From: Paenibacillus sp. Soil750
Lineage (GTDB): Bacteria > Bacillota > Bacilli > Paenibacillales > NBRC-103111
NCBI RefSeq assembly: GCF_001428045.1
Contig: NZ_LMSD01000043.1
Location: forward strand, 228,499-292,498
Length of the DNA: 64,000 nucleotides
Direction: 5' to 3'
The translations under genes and the position numbers were made by a program. The notes under the pieces were generated by a model. The model ran no database searches, had not been told where the DNA came from, and saw only the letters and a program-made list of their open reading frames with translations. Positions within the stretch are counted from its first letter, which is position 1; each line of letters opens with the position of its first letter. Shown here piece after piece: positions 53,203 to 61,940 of the stretch.

Positions 53203-55404
53203 TCAAATAAAAAGGAATACTTTCCTTAAGAATTTCAAAAAATTAATGTCCTTAAAAGAATCCATTTTCTTGCTCAAATGGTTAAGCTCCCATTTTTCCC
53301 CTAATAGGTGTTTGTTTATTTCAAAAATCTCCTTGTCGAATTGATTGAGCTCGTTATTCAGGATGATTCTGGCGGCATCTTCTTCCCTCTTTAAGAGGTC
53401 ATGCTCCGGACTATATGTTTGCTTAATGGTAGATATCAGGTCCTGTGCCCTTGTTTTATAAGTTTGTTCTACGTTATTTAATATTGATTTCCTGTCGTTA
53501 AATTTTGATTTTAAGGCAGTGATTTCACCTGGAGGCATGGATTGGGGGATATTAGGTCTATACTTGCGCTCTATCATTTTTTTCCATTCTACTAGTGCTT
53601 TCGCTTGGGATGGACTCAATTCTATATGAACCGAGCCACCATTTTTTAATATCATATATACCTTTTCAATTTTTTTACGACCATAGGACTGAAATATATT
53701 AATATCCAAAAAATCAGCCGGAGTACGAATTCCATTTGATCTTAAACGCCGTTTGATTTCATCATCAATATCCGGTATTTTTTCTTTGCTAATCGTATGC
53801 TTCTTTAATTGATCTTCCAGCCAAGTTTTTCGGAATGAAGCCAATAAGCCGGCAAGTTCGGTATGTTCCTCCTGATCTATGGTTTGTCTTTCACCAGCGA
53901 TTTCGCTTATCTGACTCCAGAGTTCCTTCTCTACTTCTTCGGTTTCATTCTTTACTCGTTCCGATATTTCCCTTTGCCTTTGTAATAGATCATTAATCTT
54001 GTTTTCCTCCATTTGTTGGAGCTCTTGCTTGATATAGTTAATTTTGTTCAATTCGCTTGTCAGATCGGAGGCTGCACCATGAAGTTCCTTTATTTTTTCA
54101 GACGTGGTTCTTTTTTCCATAACAGTGGGAAGCTTCACATAACGCCAGCTCAAAAAGGCAATTTCAATAACTAAACCCAAAGCAGTGCAGGATGCTAAAC
54201 CTGTAATCGGAGCCTTTCCGTACATAACAGTTGTAGCCAATGCCGTGAGGGTTATGACCGAGAATGAAACGGTTCTTTCTAAAACGAGCCCATATGTGGG
54301 CAGAGGCCAGAATGGCCTTGCTTCTGCTGTAAGATAATCAAGTACCCACGACGAATCAACAGGATCCAATGTTTCCGGTTGGGATTGGGCAACGGCTAAC
54401 CGCTTCTTTATAGTGAATTTATCATAGAAGGCTGTTAGATAAGTATTTAATTTCGTTGCTAAGTCGGCAGAGACAGAAGAGACAGAAGCGGCTGGGTGAT
54501 GAACAACATTAACCTGTGATTCGGGATCAGGAGGCTTTGGCACATTCGGCACCTCTAATGCCATGACATCACGAAAGCAGTTTACTAAAGAACGTAACGT
54601 TTCATCATTAACAAGCTCCAGTAATTCAAAAGCGCGTGATTCGCCAGGGGAGACAAAATCTTTTTGTCGAAAGAGGAGACTTTCTTCAGCTTCTCCCGCG
54701 CCAAGCGAATTCCATAACGAAGCATCCACACTAACGGCTAATATTGCAATCAAAATGACCCAGAACGAAAAGTTATCGATGTATGGCCCAAAATGCTCTA
54801 CGACTCTTCCGGGGTGTTGATAATTTCTGTGACCGAGCTCGTTGCTTAGCATGCCGTTTAAGCCTGGTACATACATGCCATCATAATCGATCAGAATAAT
54901 TTCATCCCTGTGAATCAATATGTTGCCATGCTGCAGGTCACCATGCGCAATGTTTGCCATGTGCAGCTCATTAATGATTTTTAGCCATTGATTTGCTAGT
55001 CCTTTTAAAATTTCAACGTTATGCAAATTTCTTTGGATGTAATAAAGCAGCGATTCCCCCTCAACCCATTGCATTTTTACGACAGGGAACCAATTGCCAT
55101 TTATTTTTATGCCTTCAGAGAGGTACTCAAAAGGAACCATATACGGTAGATTCACTGAGCTTAAATGCGAGCTGATGGCATCGTAACGGTCCTTCTGATC
55201 CTTCACATTATTGGTAAAACACCTGATCGCCCATTCCGAATGTCCGCACTTGATTCTGTAAACACTGGCGAAGCTGCCAGAAATGGGGCGAGGGAGTCCA
55301 AGCTTATCCAATTCAGGGAGTCCGGATTGAAGCTCCGGGTCCTGAAAACAAATGTGCGGATTTTGAATCGCTTCCCTATAATCCTGTGGAGTGGGCCAAA
55401 ACAT
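53203..55404 (-). CDS. Protein kinase of a vWA-PP2C-kinase triad
   Basis: 733 aa. Residues about 30-260 form a eukaryotic-like kinase: ISGSFASVYRIKCGHSEWAI with the ATP-binding Lys replaced or displaced, catalytic loop HGDLQHGNILIHRDE, metal motif LIDYDGMYVP. Two TM helices near 385-430 (VITLTALATTVMYGK, LASCTALGLVIEIAFLSW) are followed by a long coiled coil (430-520) and a helix-hairpin-helix-like part (IKRRLRSNGIRTPADFLDI, GRKKIEKVYMIL). This layout matches the kinase of TerY-linked triads. Last gene of a three-gene operon; partners are the PP2C phosphatase 14 bp and the vWA protein upstream. Confidence 0.88.
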   Translation of the reverse strand: MFWPTPQDYREAIQNPHICFQDPELQSGLPELDKLGLPRPISGSFASVYRIKCGHSEWAIRCFTNNVKDQKDRYDAISSHLSSVNLPYMVPFEYLSEGIKINGNWFPVVKMQWVEGESLLYYIQRNLHNVEILKGLANQWLKIINELHMANIAHGDLQHGNILIHRDEIILIDYDGMYVPGLNGMLSNELGHRNYQHPGRVVEHFGPYIDNFSFWVILIAILAVSVDASLWNSLGAGEAEESLLFRQKDFVSPGESRAFELLELVNDETLRSLVNCFRDVMALEVPNVPKPPDPESQVNVVHHPAASVSSVSADLATKLNTYLTAFYDKFTIKKRLAVAQSQPETLDPVDSSWVLDYLTAEARPFWPLPTYGLVLERTVSFSVITLTALATTVMYGKAPITGLASCTALGLVIEIAFLSWRYVKLPTVMEKRTTSEKIKELHGAASDLTSELNKINYIKQELQQMEENKINDLLQRQREISERVKNETEEVEKELWSQISEIAGERQTIDQEEHTELAGLLASFRKTWLEDQLKKHTISKEKIPDIDDEIKRRLRSNGIRTPADFLDINIFQSYGRKKIEKVYMILKNGGSVHIELSPSQAKALVEWKKMIERKYRPNIPQSMPPGEITALKSKFNDRKSILNNVEQTYKTRAQDLISTIKQTYSPEHDLLKREEDAARIILNNELNQFDKEIFEINKHLLGEKWELNHLSKKMDSFKDINFLKFLRKVFLFI

Positions 55405-55418
55405 CGCCTCATCTCCCC

Positions 55419-56183
55419 TTACATAAGATTTACTCGAATGAAAGTAACATCATCATTCCTTAGATAAAAGCTGCCGTCGCGGCGAACTAGCTTTCTTTCT
55501 GCCTCCACCAAACGGATAAAGTCATCTTCACAGGTTAACCCGTGTATTTGCTTGATTACATTGGTGCCTTCCTCGTAGCGAGTCAAAGTCCAGCAGGCCA
55601 AGGCATCGGTCATTAACCAAAAGGAATCTCCCGCTTGAGCTGTACCGCTCCAATTTTTCACGGATGCTTGAAGATGAAGGTTATAAGCTCCGTTACTCGA
55701 AATGAGAATCGGTCTATTATGAAAATCCTCGACGGAAGCCAGTGGAAAAAAGTGTTCAATTTGTTCATCCCGAATTTGAAACATGCAGCTATCACCAATC
55801 GCAATCGCATCAAACTCTACTGACCAAGTATCCGTCAAACGAAAAGTAATTCCAGCTAACGTAGAAAATGCCCCGCTGTTCAGCTTTTCTTGAGCGTACC
55901 AGGGAAGGTCTTTGGTATTTAGCTTTCTCTTCCAATCTTTGGACAATTTGGGGATGGAGTTGTGGAGCTGATGACTATCCATTTTCCCCTTGCAATAATA
56001 GCCAGCGAGTAAACCCGCCCATATATTAGCGAATGAGGATTCACTCGCCCCATCCGCTATGGCGAATCGATGATACGCAGTATCCTTATTCACAAAAATA
56101 CTGGTGTTGAACGCATCTTCATATTCCTCTTTGCGATTTCCCGCCTTTTGCAATGAAAAACATTCACTTGCAATTTGCACCAT
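55419..56183 (-). CDS. PP2C-type Ser/Thr phosphatase of the triad
   Basis: 254 aa, soluble. EDAFNTSIFV, FAIADGASESSFANIWAGLL (metal-binding Asp in ADGAS) and FDAIAIGDSCMFQIRDEQI, FWLMTDALACWTL are PP2C motifs. It should reverse phosphorylation by the kinase encoded next to it. Spacing of 8 bp to the vWA gene and 14 bp to the kinase gene supports one transcript. Confidence 0.9.
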   Translation of the reverse strand: MVQIASECFSLQKAGNRKEEYEDAFNTSIFVNKDTAYHRFAIADGASESSFANIWAGLLAGYYCKGKMDSHQLHNSIPKLSKDWKRKLNTKDLPWYAQEKLNSGAFSTLAGITFRLTDTWSVEFDAIAIGDSCMFQIRDEQIEHFFPLASVEDFHNRPILISSNGAYNLHLQASVKNWSGTAQAGDSFWLMTDALACWTLTRYEEGTNVIKQIHGLTCEDDFIRLVEAERKLVRRDGSFYLRNDDVTFIRVNLM

Positions 56184-56191
56184 AGCAACCC

Positions 56192-57022
56192 CTATCTAAG
56201 ATTGGCGGGACGCGTACCGATATCAAGCGCTTGGACTACAAGGGTTAGATCTGCATTCATGACAAATCCCCTTGCTCCGTCCGAAAGATTCAATTGATGC
56301 TCCTGATTGGCCACCCACATCATAAATGGCGTTAGATTGCTGGATCCTTCGTAGAGCAGCCTCGAGAATTGGTCAGGCAGCCCATCCGCGGTTTCCGGGA
56401 AACTCACACTAACCGCATTCGGTCTGCTGGAAATATGCAAGTTGAATAGAAAGACGTTCCCATCGTCCGTAGCCAGTGCTCTTATTTGTTCTATGGCAGA
56501 ACTCGGGTCTCCATCGGTGGATTCTCCATCTGTAATATGGATGACCACTGGCGGAAAACAATGAGGATACTCGCTGATCCATTGACTCAGAATGGTATAG
56601 GCGGAATTCATCGCCTGACACATGGGTGTCCCGCCGTTTGAGACTGGATCAAACCAGATTGGAAACTTTACAATTTGATCAACAATACCGCCAGCACCGT
56701 CCGGAACTTTCTTCAGACGCTTTTCCAGCCTTGACGGATTATCCGCGATTTCACTAATCGGTACTAATTCTTTTCCGGCAAGTACGTCACCGAAGGCCGG
56801 CCCAACACTGGCGCCATAGCCGATCACACCAACGTGGAAGTAATCGCGTATCCCCTCCGACTTCGCACACTTTATAATGAGATTCTGCAATAACCGATTG
56901 ATGGCATCGGATACACTATCGGCTTTGGTGCTAGCTCCGAAAGGGTCGGACATGGAACCGGACTGATCAATAATAAACAGAAAGCAAGACGGATTGGAGC
57001 GGCTGATTTCTGCTGAGTACAT
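56192..57022 (-). CDS. TerY-like von Willebrand factor A domain protein
   Basis: 276 aa, soluble. The MIDAS metal site is visible in FLFIIDQSGSMSDPFGA (DxSxS), with NGGTPMCQAMNSAYTIL (Thr) and VVIHITDGESTDGDP (Asp). It resembles TerY proteins. With PP2C and kinase it makes the phospho-signalling triad described for tellurite-resistance-type stress systems; no terD-like genes are in the window. First gene of the operon, GGAGGTAAACT before ATG. Confidence 0.92.
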   Translation of the reverse strand: MYSAEISRSNPSCFLFIIDQSGSMSDPFGASTKADSVSDAINRLLQNLIIKCAKSEGIRDYFHVGVIGYGASVGPAFGDVLAGKELVPISEIADNPSRLEKRLKKVPDGAGGIVDQIVKFPIWFDPVSNGGTPMCQAMNSAYTILSQWISEYPHCFPPVVIHITDGESTDGDPSSAIEQIRALATDDGNVFLFNLHISSRPNAVSVSFPETADGLPDQFSRLLYEGSSNLTPFMMWVANQEHQLNLSDGARGFVMNADLTLVVQALDIGTRPANLR

Positions 57023-57069
57023 AGTTTACCTCCTTAATCCTGTACATAGTTAATCATATTCCGGTGGGA

Positions 57070-57219
57070 ATGAGGATTTGTGCTTTTATTGAAAAAAATT
57101 TGGGCAGGATTGGAAAAGAGATTCATGTGGATGACATGGAACGTGCTATTGCATGTACCATGTGCGTGGGAGACTACGACGCTATTGAAGCAAAAATTCT
57201 GAACTTAGAGGCACGGTGA
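57070..57219 (+). CDS. Possible small protein, 49 aa
   Basis: ATG 57070 to TGA 57219. The sequence (FIEKNLGRIGKEIHVDD, MERAIACTMCVGDYDAIEAK) reads like a genuine helical protein or the tail of one, although GGTGGGA is a weak ribosome site. It is divergent from the vWA gene. Family not recognised. Confidence 0.35.
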   Translation: MRICAFIEKNLGRIGKEIHVDDMERAIACTMCVGDYDAIEAKILNLEAR

Positions 57220-57302
57220 CATTGGGTAAAACCCGTGATAAACCCATCATACCGAGATGCTTCTTTTCTTTCAAAGTCCATTTCTTAGCACTAATAGGAA
57301 TG

Positions 57303-57367
57303 TTTACTTGAATAACAAAAGAGGAGCTGCTGCGAAGCAAGCCCCTCAACTATCGTTCTGCGTTAGC
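57303..57367 (-). repeat. attC-like hairpin element 18
   Basis: Minus strand GCTAACGCAGAACGATAG, stem around GGGGCTTGC..GCAGCAGCTCCTC, then a diverged right end (TTATTCAAGTAAACA) lacking GGGCAG. It follows the 131-aa gene and precedes the triad. Confidence 0.7.
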
Positions 57368-57451
57368 GCAATGATTCATGCCGAATGCCAAAGTGTGAAC
57401 ACAATGTTATGCCAGGTCCCTACCCCTACCATCAAAGTAAACTTACAATCA

Positions 57452-57847
57452 CTACTTAATCTTACGTATGATGATTTCAAAATTCTTAGCCAATACCCAA
57501 CCATTCATTCCGTATGATAACATAAGAATAATGTATTTATAACCACCTTCAATTAAGATTTGTTCCATTTCATCAATCGAATCATACATCACTGGCCATC
57601 CATAGGATTTCTGCTTTCTTAATAGTTCAGAATTTCCTTTGATAAACTTAGGAATATCTGATTCATAAATATCAAGAATAATACTGCCTTTCAATTGGTG
57701 TTCAAAAAAATGATTAAACACTTCAGTAAAAACAATTTCTGTTTCCTCAATTATTCTATTATCATCATATTTAGTATGTAATTTGATTTGATCATTTTGT
57801 AAATCGACTTCATAAGATAAGATTTCATTATCATGTACTTTTGACAT
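57452..57847 (-). CDS. Hypothetical soluble protein, 131 aa
   Basis: Acidic protein (DNEILSYEVDLQNDQIKLHT, DDNRIIEETEIVFTEVFNHF), then EQILIEGGYKYIILMLSYGMN near the C-terminus. No TM helix or signal. AGGGAGGGTGAG gives a strong start. Family not recognised. It is a single-gene unit between elements 19 and 18. Confidence 0.65.
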   Translation of the reverse strand: MSKVHDNEILSYEVDLQNDQIKLHTKYDDNRIIEETEIVFTEVFNHFFEHQLKGSIILDIYESDIPKFIKGNSELLRKQKSYGWPVMYDSIDEMEQILIEGGYKYIILMLSYGMNGWVLAKNFEIIIRKIK

Positions 57848-57889
57848 AATTTATCTCACCCTCCCTTATGCACGGCTTGCCGAAATTAC

Positions 57890-57917
57890 CGCTATTTCAC
57901 TATCGTTATCCGTTAGC
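57890..57917 (-). repeat. attC-like element 19, left end only
   Basis: Minus strand GCTAACGGATAACGATAG then TGAAATAGCGG. The right end is replaced by sequence leading into the ribosome site of the next gene. It follows the 90-aa gene. Confidence 0.7.
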
Positions 57918-57965
57918 GGAATCCCTTAAGTTATTAATTCACAATTCACAATGCAAATAGTAACA

Positions 57966-58238
57966 TCACTTTTTTTCTTTTACGAAAGTTCCAAAGTCAA
58001 GAAATAATACTTCTGTTTGTGAATTTATTTGCTTTTTACTACGGGCAATAGCAATAACAGGATAGTATTCTTCAGTAGATGAACGTCTAATTTCTCCATA
58101 TTGGGTATATATACTGAGTGTTGGTTTATTTACCGAATCTAAGTTAGTTGGATATTTTATTAACATAGCAATTGTAGAAAATATAATGCCAATAAAAATA
58201 GTCACAATGAATATTCTTTTGGCTTCCGTTTTATTCAT
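57966..58238 (-). CDS. Small membrane-anchored protein, 90 aa
   Basis: Basic start (NKTEAKR), one TM helix (IFIVTIFIGIIFSTIAMLI), then an outside domain (STEEYYPVIAIARSKKQINS). GGAGGCTGATCA precedes the ATG. Family not recognised. Single-gene unit between elements 20 and 19. Confidence 0.65.
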   Translation of the reverse strand: MNKTEAKRIFIVTIFIGIIFSTIAMLIKYPTNLDSVNKPTLSIYTQYGEIRRSSTEEYYPVIAIARSKKQINSQTEVLFLDFGTFVKEKK

Positions 58239-58303
58239 TGATCAGCCTCCTACATTACATTTCATCTCTTTAAAGTTCTCATCTTTATGATACCATAAAA
58301 TGG

Positions 58304-58395
58304 AACTACACTGCCCGTTACTACAATAGAGAACGGCAGCCGATCGGGTGACCAGCTGCCGCTATATGAGTATTCAACAAACGTTATCCTTTAGT
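58304..58395 (-). repeat. attC-like hairpin element 20
   Basis: Minus strand ACTAAAGGATAACGTTTG, stem GCGGCAGCTGG..CGGCTGCCG, then GTAGTAACGGGCAG and TGTAGTT. It starts 16 bp after the stop of the DUF4362-like gene. Confidence 0.9.
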
Positions 58396-58410
58396 TTAAT
58401 CCATTTCCAG

Positions 58411-58866
58411 TTACAACTTTTCTTTTCTAAAAGACAGAATTCTAAGTTGGTCATCATCCTTGTAATTTTTACATTTTGATAATTCAACATCAATAAAATC
58501 ACTATCTCTTTCGTGTATTCGAATTAATTTACAGACATATTCCGTCTTGCCTTTGTCTGTACTCCATGCATCTCGTGAGTTATCAACTATCCAATTTATT
58601 TCTTTACCATTTGAAATTACGTCATGAATGGCTGGACCGCTATCCATTCCTGGTTCTATAATCATTAGATTGTCTCCTTGCCCCTCATTAAATCTTGTTA
58701 CCATTTTATCAACTCGTTCAAGGTCAGCTCTGTCAAGATGAAAAATAACTGAGTTGGTAGCAGTATCGTTCACTTTATTTGATTGATTTACAAACACAAA
58801 AATGAAGACAATCAAAGCAATAATTATGAATGTCTGAGTGATAATTAAAGTTTTTTTGTATTTAAT
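58411..58866 (-). CDS. DUF4362-like membrane-anchored protein with apparent ATT start
   Basis: About 151 aa. The first ATG/GTG/TTG codon (58815) would cut the N-terminal helix in half. In-frame codons continue upstream (KYKKTLIITQTFIIIALIVF) to an ATT at 58866 that stands 7 bp after GGAGGT, so the gene either uses an ATT start or has lost its ATG by one change. The outside part (RADLERVDKMVTRFNEGQGD, IHDVISNGKEINWIVDNSRD, EYVCKLIRI) resembles DUF4362. Function unknown. Single-gene unit between elements 21 and 20. Confidence 0.6.
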   Translation of the reverse strand: MKYKKTLIITQTFIIIALIVFIFVFVNQSNKVNDTATNSVIFHLDRADLERVDKMVTRFNEGQGDNLMIIEPGMDSGPAIHDVISNGKEINWIVDNSRDAWSTDKGKTEYVCKLIRIHERDSDFIDVELSKCKNYKDDDQLRILSFRKEKL

Positions 58867-58926
58867 ATTTTTACCTCCTTCAAAGTTTTATTTACATTCT
58901 TTTACGAAAACGGCGAGAATATGTTG

Positions 58927-58950
58927 CATTAAACTGCCCGATAGTTCAAT
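58927..58950 (-). repeat. attC-like element 21, right end only
   Basis: Minus strand ATTGAACTATCGGGCAG then TTTAATG, directly after the stop of the gene ending at 58954. Confidence 0.75.
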
Positions 58951-58953
58951 CAT

Positions 58954-59553
58954 TTACCTTAATGGGTACCATTTTAAGGTTTTCGGATCTGTTATATTTC
59001 CCTGAGCAAAACGGTATTCATAAAGTGTCTGACCTTCAGATGATAATGCTAAAGGTTTTAAAGTAGACCCTGGATACATTTTAGGCCACCATACTAATAG
59101 CGGTTTGTTGGGCTCTATTTTCCTTTTTACACGATCGTCTCCTTCACCGACTTCGATAAATGCAACTTGTGGGTCATTTGAAATAACAGATATAAGTGCT
59201 ACCGACTCTGGGGGGTTAACACCTGTGAACTGATAATTAAGCCAACCAATAGTTCTTAAAGAATCGGAGGTATTTTCGTTATCAAATGTGGTTACATAAT
59301 TACAAAACCAGAATGGGCCTTTTTTACGAACAACAGCAGTTCGCTCTCCATTCGAAGTGTCTATTAAATACACTCTTCCCCAAAGTAAATCTACTTGATC
59401 AAAGACCGTTATATCCTTGCCTACAGATGTATGTGCTTTCGCCGCGGCAATCGGAGTAAGGCGAGTCCCACCGATAAAGTTGATGTAGGAGTACCAGCCA
59501 ATTATAGACACCATAATGATAATAAAGAGAACTACTTTATTTTTTCGTTTCAT
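58954..59553 (-). CDS. Membrane-anchored hypothetical protein, 199 aa
   Basis: ATG 59553 is chosen because GAGAGGAGAAAGC precedes it; the frame opens at 59643. One N-terminal TM helix (KVVLFIIIMVSIIGWYSYI), then an outside domain: FDQVDLLWGRVYLIDTSNGE, TVFDNENTSDSLRTIGWLNY, LLVWWPKMYPGSTLKPLALS. Family not recognised by me. Single-gene unit between elements 22 and 21. Confidence 0.7.
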   Translation of the reverse strand: MKRKNKVVLFIIIMVSIIGWYSYINFIGGTRLTPIAAAKAHTSVGKDITVFDQVDLLWGRVYLIDTSNGERTAVVRKKGPFWFCNYVTTFDNENTSDSLRTIGWLNYQFTGVNPPESVALISVISNDPQVAFIEVGEGDDRVKRKIEPNKPLLVWWPKMYPGSTLKPLALSSEGQTLYEYRFAQGNITDPKTLKWYPLR

Positions 59554-59711
59554 GCTTTCTCCTCTCATAAACAACAAAAATGCTGTTATAAAACTATCAC
59601 TCCAAATCGGTTGTAATATCTGCTCAAGTTTAAAGAAGCTCATATTCGATAAAAGAGGTTTTTATCCATTTAAATTACCATATAACGGAAATAAATCCTA
59701 TGAGCTTATAG

Positions 59712-59794
59712 AACTAAGCTGCCCGATAGCTTAACGAGGCCACCGAGTTATACCGGCAGCCTCGTTTCTGGTTGAGCTATAGTTATCCGTTAGC
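59712..59794 (-). repeat. attC-like hairpin element 22
   Basis: Minus strand GCTAACGGATAACTATAG, CTCAACCAGAAA, stem CGAGGCTGCC/GGTGGCCTCG, then TTAAGCTATCGGGCAG and CTTAGTT. Confidence 0.9.
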
Positions 59795-59910
59795 GTAATG
59801 ACCTCATCTGTCATCACCACATGAACCTGCATAGAATAAATCAACATTACCTGGTTAGTGATTTGTGTTCTTCGGACGGACCACACTAGAGAAACAATCA
59901 TTTGGACGAA

Positions 59911-59945
59911 CAACAACCTCACTTCTATTGAAGTGAGGTTGTTTG
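59911..59945. terminator. Strong hairpin terminator
   Basis: ACAACCTCACTT pairs with AAGTGAGGTTGT around CTATTG. It lies about 35 bp past the minus-strand remnant ending at 59977. Confidence 0.75.
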
Positions 59946-59976
59946 ATGAGGTTATTAAGTTGTTTAAACAAATTCA

Positions 59977-60105
59977 TTAACCACCTGAATTTATATTTGC
60001 ATCATCAATACCATTATTGCTGCTACTTTTTTTACTACTGTTTTGATTTGGTTTTTGGTTTTTTTGCTTTGCTGATTCTATACTCTTTTTTGGTTCGTCA
60101 TGATA
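59977..60105 (-). pseudogene. 3' fragment of a gene with a lysine/asparagine-rich tail
   Basis: A minus open frame with no start encodes DEPKKSIESAKQKNQKPN and SSKKSSSNNGIDDANINSGG and stops at TAA 59977. The even codon use and good stop context suggest the end of a secreted protein whose main part is lost. Element 22 lies downstream on the same strand. Confidence 0.4.
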
Positions 60106-60276
60106 TTAGCCCACCATCTTAAGAATTGGAACATTAATATTATATGCTTTTAGGGACAATATACACCATTCATTTAGTGGACTTCTTTGGCACTCACTCA
60201 TTCGTATAAATGATTTACATATAGGAGAAAACAAGCATGTCAATACAAATAATTATATTAAGGAGAGAAAACCAAA

Positions 60277-60561
60277 ATGAAAAAGAAAGCATTTACGTTT
60301 TTTTTAAGTATCTGTTTCATGTTTCTGTTGTGTACAGGAGTATCGAGTGCCGCAGGTAGTACAGGTATGACTGGATCGGCATATAACGGATATGGTTCAG
60401 TTAACGGTACGACTACTACTAATAGTTACGGGACAAATTCAACAGCTACTTATAGAACTAATTCTGCTACTGATGACAATGATAACAATTGGGGTTGGCT
60501 TGGCCTTCTAGGGTTAGTCGGTTTAGCTGGGTTAAAAAAGCGGAATCGTGAACACACCTAA
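60277..60561 (+). CDS. Secreted WGxxGxxG-CTERM protein
   Basis: 94 aa. Signal peptide (FTFFLSICFMFLLCTGVSSA), a low-complexity S/T/N/G/Y middle (GYGSVNGTTTTNSYGTNS), and the C-terminal WGWLGLLGLVGLAGLKKR, the WGxxGxxG-CTERM sorting-type tail of Bacillales: hydrophobic stretch with regular Gly, then basic residues. Probably exported and held at the membrane. AAGGAGAG precedes the ATG. Plus strand, unlike the surrounding units. Followed by a terminator. Confidence 0.85.
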   Translation: MKKKAFTFFLSICFMFLLCTGVSSAAGSTGMTGSAYNGYGSVNGTTTTNSYGTNSTATYRTNSATDDNDNNWGWLGLLGLVGLAGLKKRNREHT

Positions 60562-60579
60562 AATATAGACATTGCTACT

Positions 60580-60610
60580 AATAACCTCCGTTTCTAACGG
60601 AGGTTATTGT
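60580..60610 (+). terminator. Terminator of the WGxxGxxG gene
   Basis: ATAACCTCCG pairs with CGGAGGTTAT around TTTCTAA. Confidence 0.85.
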
Positions 60611-60963
60611 ATGATTCAATCCCGAGAATTCCTTTTTTAACTATATTATTACATTGTTTTCTATCCTTATACATCTAGAAACCACTAATGACTTGTTACT
60701 ATTAAATTTTAGGAAAATTTCGACGCTTGATTATGGTACATATAAAACATTTCGTTTTTTTTCCTCTTAACATTTGTTCATTTTCGCAAAGTAAACATCG
60801 CATGTAATCACCTCTGTTGGTATTGTATCCAAAGGAAATAATCAAACATTCACTATTCAGTAATTTTTTTTTAATAATGTAAATCGACGGCTACATGAAT
60901 TTTAAAGGAACAAATGGGTATGATATACAAGTCATTAAACTAGAACAAAGGAGCTAAACTCAT
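60611..60963. other. AT-rich intergenic region
   Basis: About 350 bp with no supported gene. It must hold the promoter of the DUF3231 gene; CAAAGGAGC at its end is the ribosome site. Confidence 0.5.
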
Positions 60964-61482
60964 ATGGGAATTTTAAGCGGTAATCCAAAAGATGAACCTC
61001 TACACTACGGGGAAATTTTTAGTGTATGGACAGCGTCCACAGTGGCTAAAGGAGCTGTATCCTGTTATCAAGCCTATTTAAATCATTCAGGAGACAAAGA
61101 TCTTAAAAAGATACTCGACGGTCTCATTGATCAAGCAAATCTTGAAATAAAAGAATTAGATAAAATACTTGTTGATAACGGAATTGCCACAGTTCCAACA
61201 ATGCCTGAAAGACCGGCAGTTAAACTCGAGGATATCCCAGTCGGTGCAAGATTCGCTGATCCCGAGATTGCAGCCAAAATTGCTGCTGACGTTTCATTGG
61301 GATTGGTTGCCTGCAGTCAAGCTATGGGCCAATCCATTAGAGTTGATATTGGCGCTTTATTTGCAAAATACCATATAACTAAAACAGCATTAGGCCTTAA
61401 AATACTGGAGATGAGTAAAGAAAAAGGTTGGCTTGTTCCTCCTCCACTACAAATAAAAAGGCCTGAAACAGTAAATGCGTAG
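60964..61482 (+). CDS. DUF3231-family protein
   Basis: 172 aa, helical and soluble. GILSGNPKDEPLHYGEIFSV at the start, HSGDKDLKKILDGLIDQANL, and PTMPERPAVKLEDIPVGARF are the pattern of one DUF3231 repeat, a ferritin-like helical-bundle family of Bacillales. Full members often have two repeats; this is a single-repeat form. Function unknown, often linked to spores. AAAGGAGC before the ATG; strong terminator after it. Confidence 0.85.
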   Translation: MGILSGNPKDEPLHYGEIFSVWTASTVAKGAVSCYQAYLNHSGDKDLKKILDGLIDQANLEIKELDKILVDNGIATVPTMPERPAVKLEDIPVGARFADPEIAAKIAADVSLGLVACSQAMGQSIRVDIGALFAKYHITKTALGLKILEMSKEKGWLVPPPLQIKRPETVNA

Positions 61483-61530
61483 TTTAATCTAAATAGATGG
61501 CAATATATTTGTAAAATTAGGCATAGAAGC

Positions 61531-61567
61531 AGAAACAACTTCCTCGAAAGACGAGGAAGTTGTTTCT
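61531..61567 (+). terminator. Terminator of the DUF3231 gene
   Basis: AGAAACAACTTCCTCG pairs over 16 bp with CGAGGAAGTTGTTTCT around AAAGA. Confidence 0.95.
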
Positions 61568-61780
61568 GTTTTGGGCCTTAGTCTTTAATCCGTCATGCCA
61601 ATCAAGGTAAGCCATTTTTCCGTCAAAACGGAAAGACAACACTAAACAAAATCCGACTTGGGTGTATTCAAAGGATTAAAATAATCTTCGCCTTCGAGGT
61701 CTCGGACATGAGGCGGTAGACGAGATCCTCCCTCCAGCCAGTTCTTCCGCCTTCGACCCAGGAATACAAACAATTTGTTC
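61568..61780 (-). other. Decayed coding-like stretch beside element 23
   Basis: On the minus strand an ATG stands 4 bp after the GGGCAG of element 23, but its frame closes after 35 codons. Another frame gives NWLEGGSRLPPHVRDLEG and FNPLNTPKSDFV before a stop. Probably a rearranged remnant of a lost unit; no family is recognised. Confidence 0.3.
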
Positions 61781-61872
61781 CATTATCCTGCCCGTTAGTT
61801 GAGAAAAGGCAACCGATCAACTAAGGTCGGCTGCCTTCTTTTGTTGATATTGAACTAACGTTCCTCGTTAGC
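61781..61872 (-). repeat. attC-like hairpin element 23
   Basis: Minus strand GCTAACGAGGAACGTTAG, TTCAATATCAAC, stem AAGGCAGCCGACC/GGTTGCCTT, then CTCAACTAACGGGCAG and GATAATG. It follows the 125-aa membrane protein. Confidence 0.9.
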
Positions 61873-61940
61873 GTAGCTTGTTTCTCAAAAAACCTAGAAT
61901 ATTGAATGTGCTTGGTCATAGTCATCTTGAAATGAACTTA

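Noticed and set aside
53024..53206. 60-codon minus frame after the kinase gene
   Set aside because: Starts at the kinase stop, no ribosome site, Cys- and Arg-rich nonsense composition.
59731..59922. 63-codon minus frame running into element 22
   Set aside because: No ribosome site and a start in noncoding-looking sequence; the frame is open by chance across the element.
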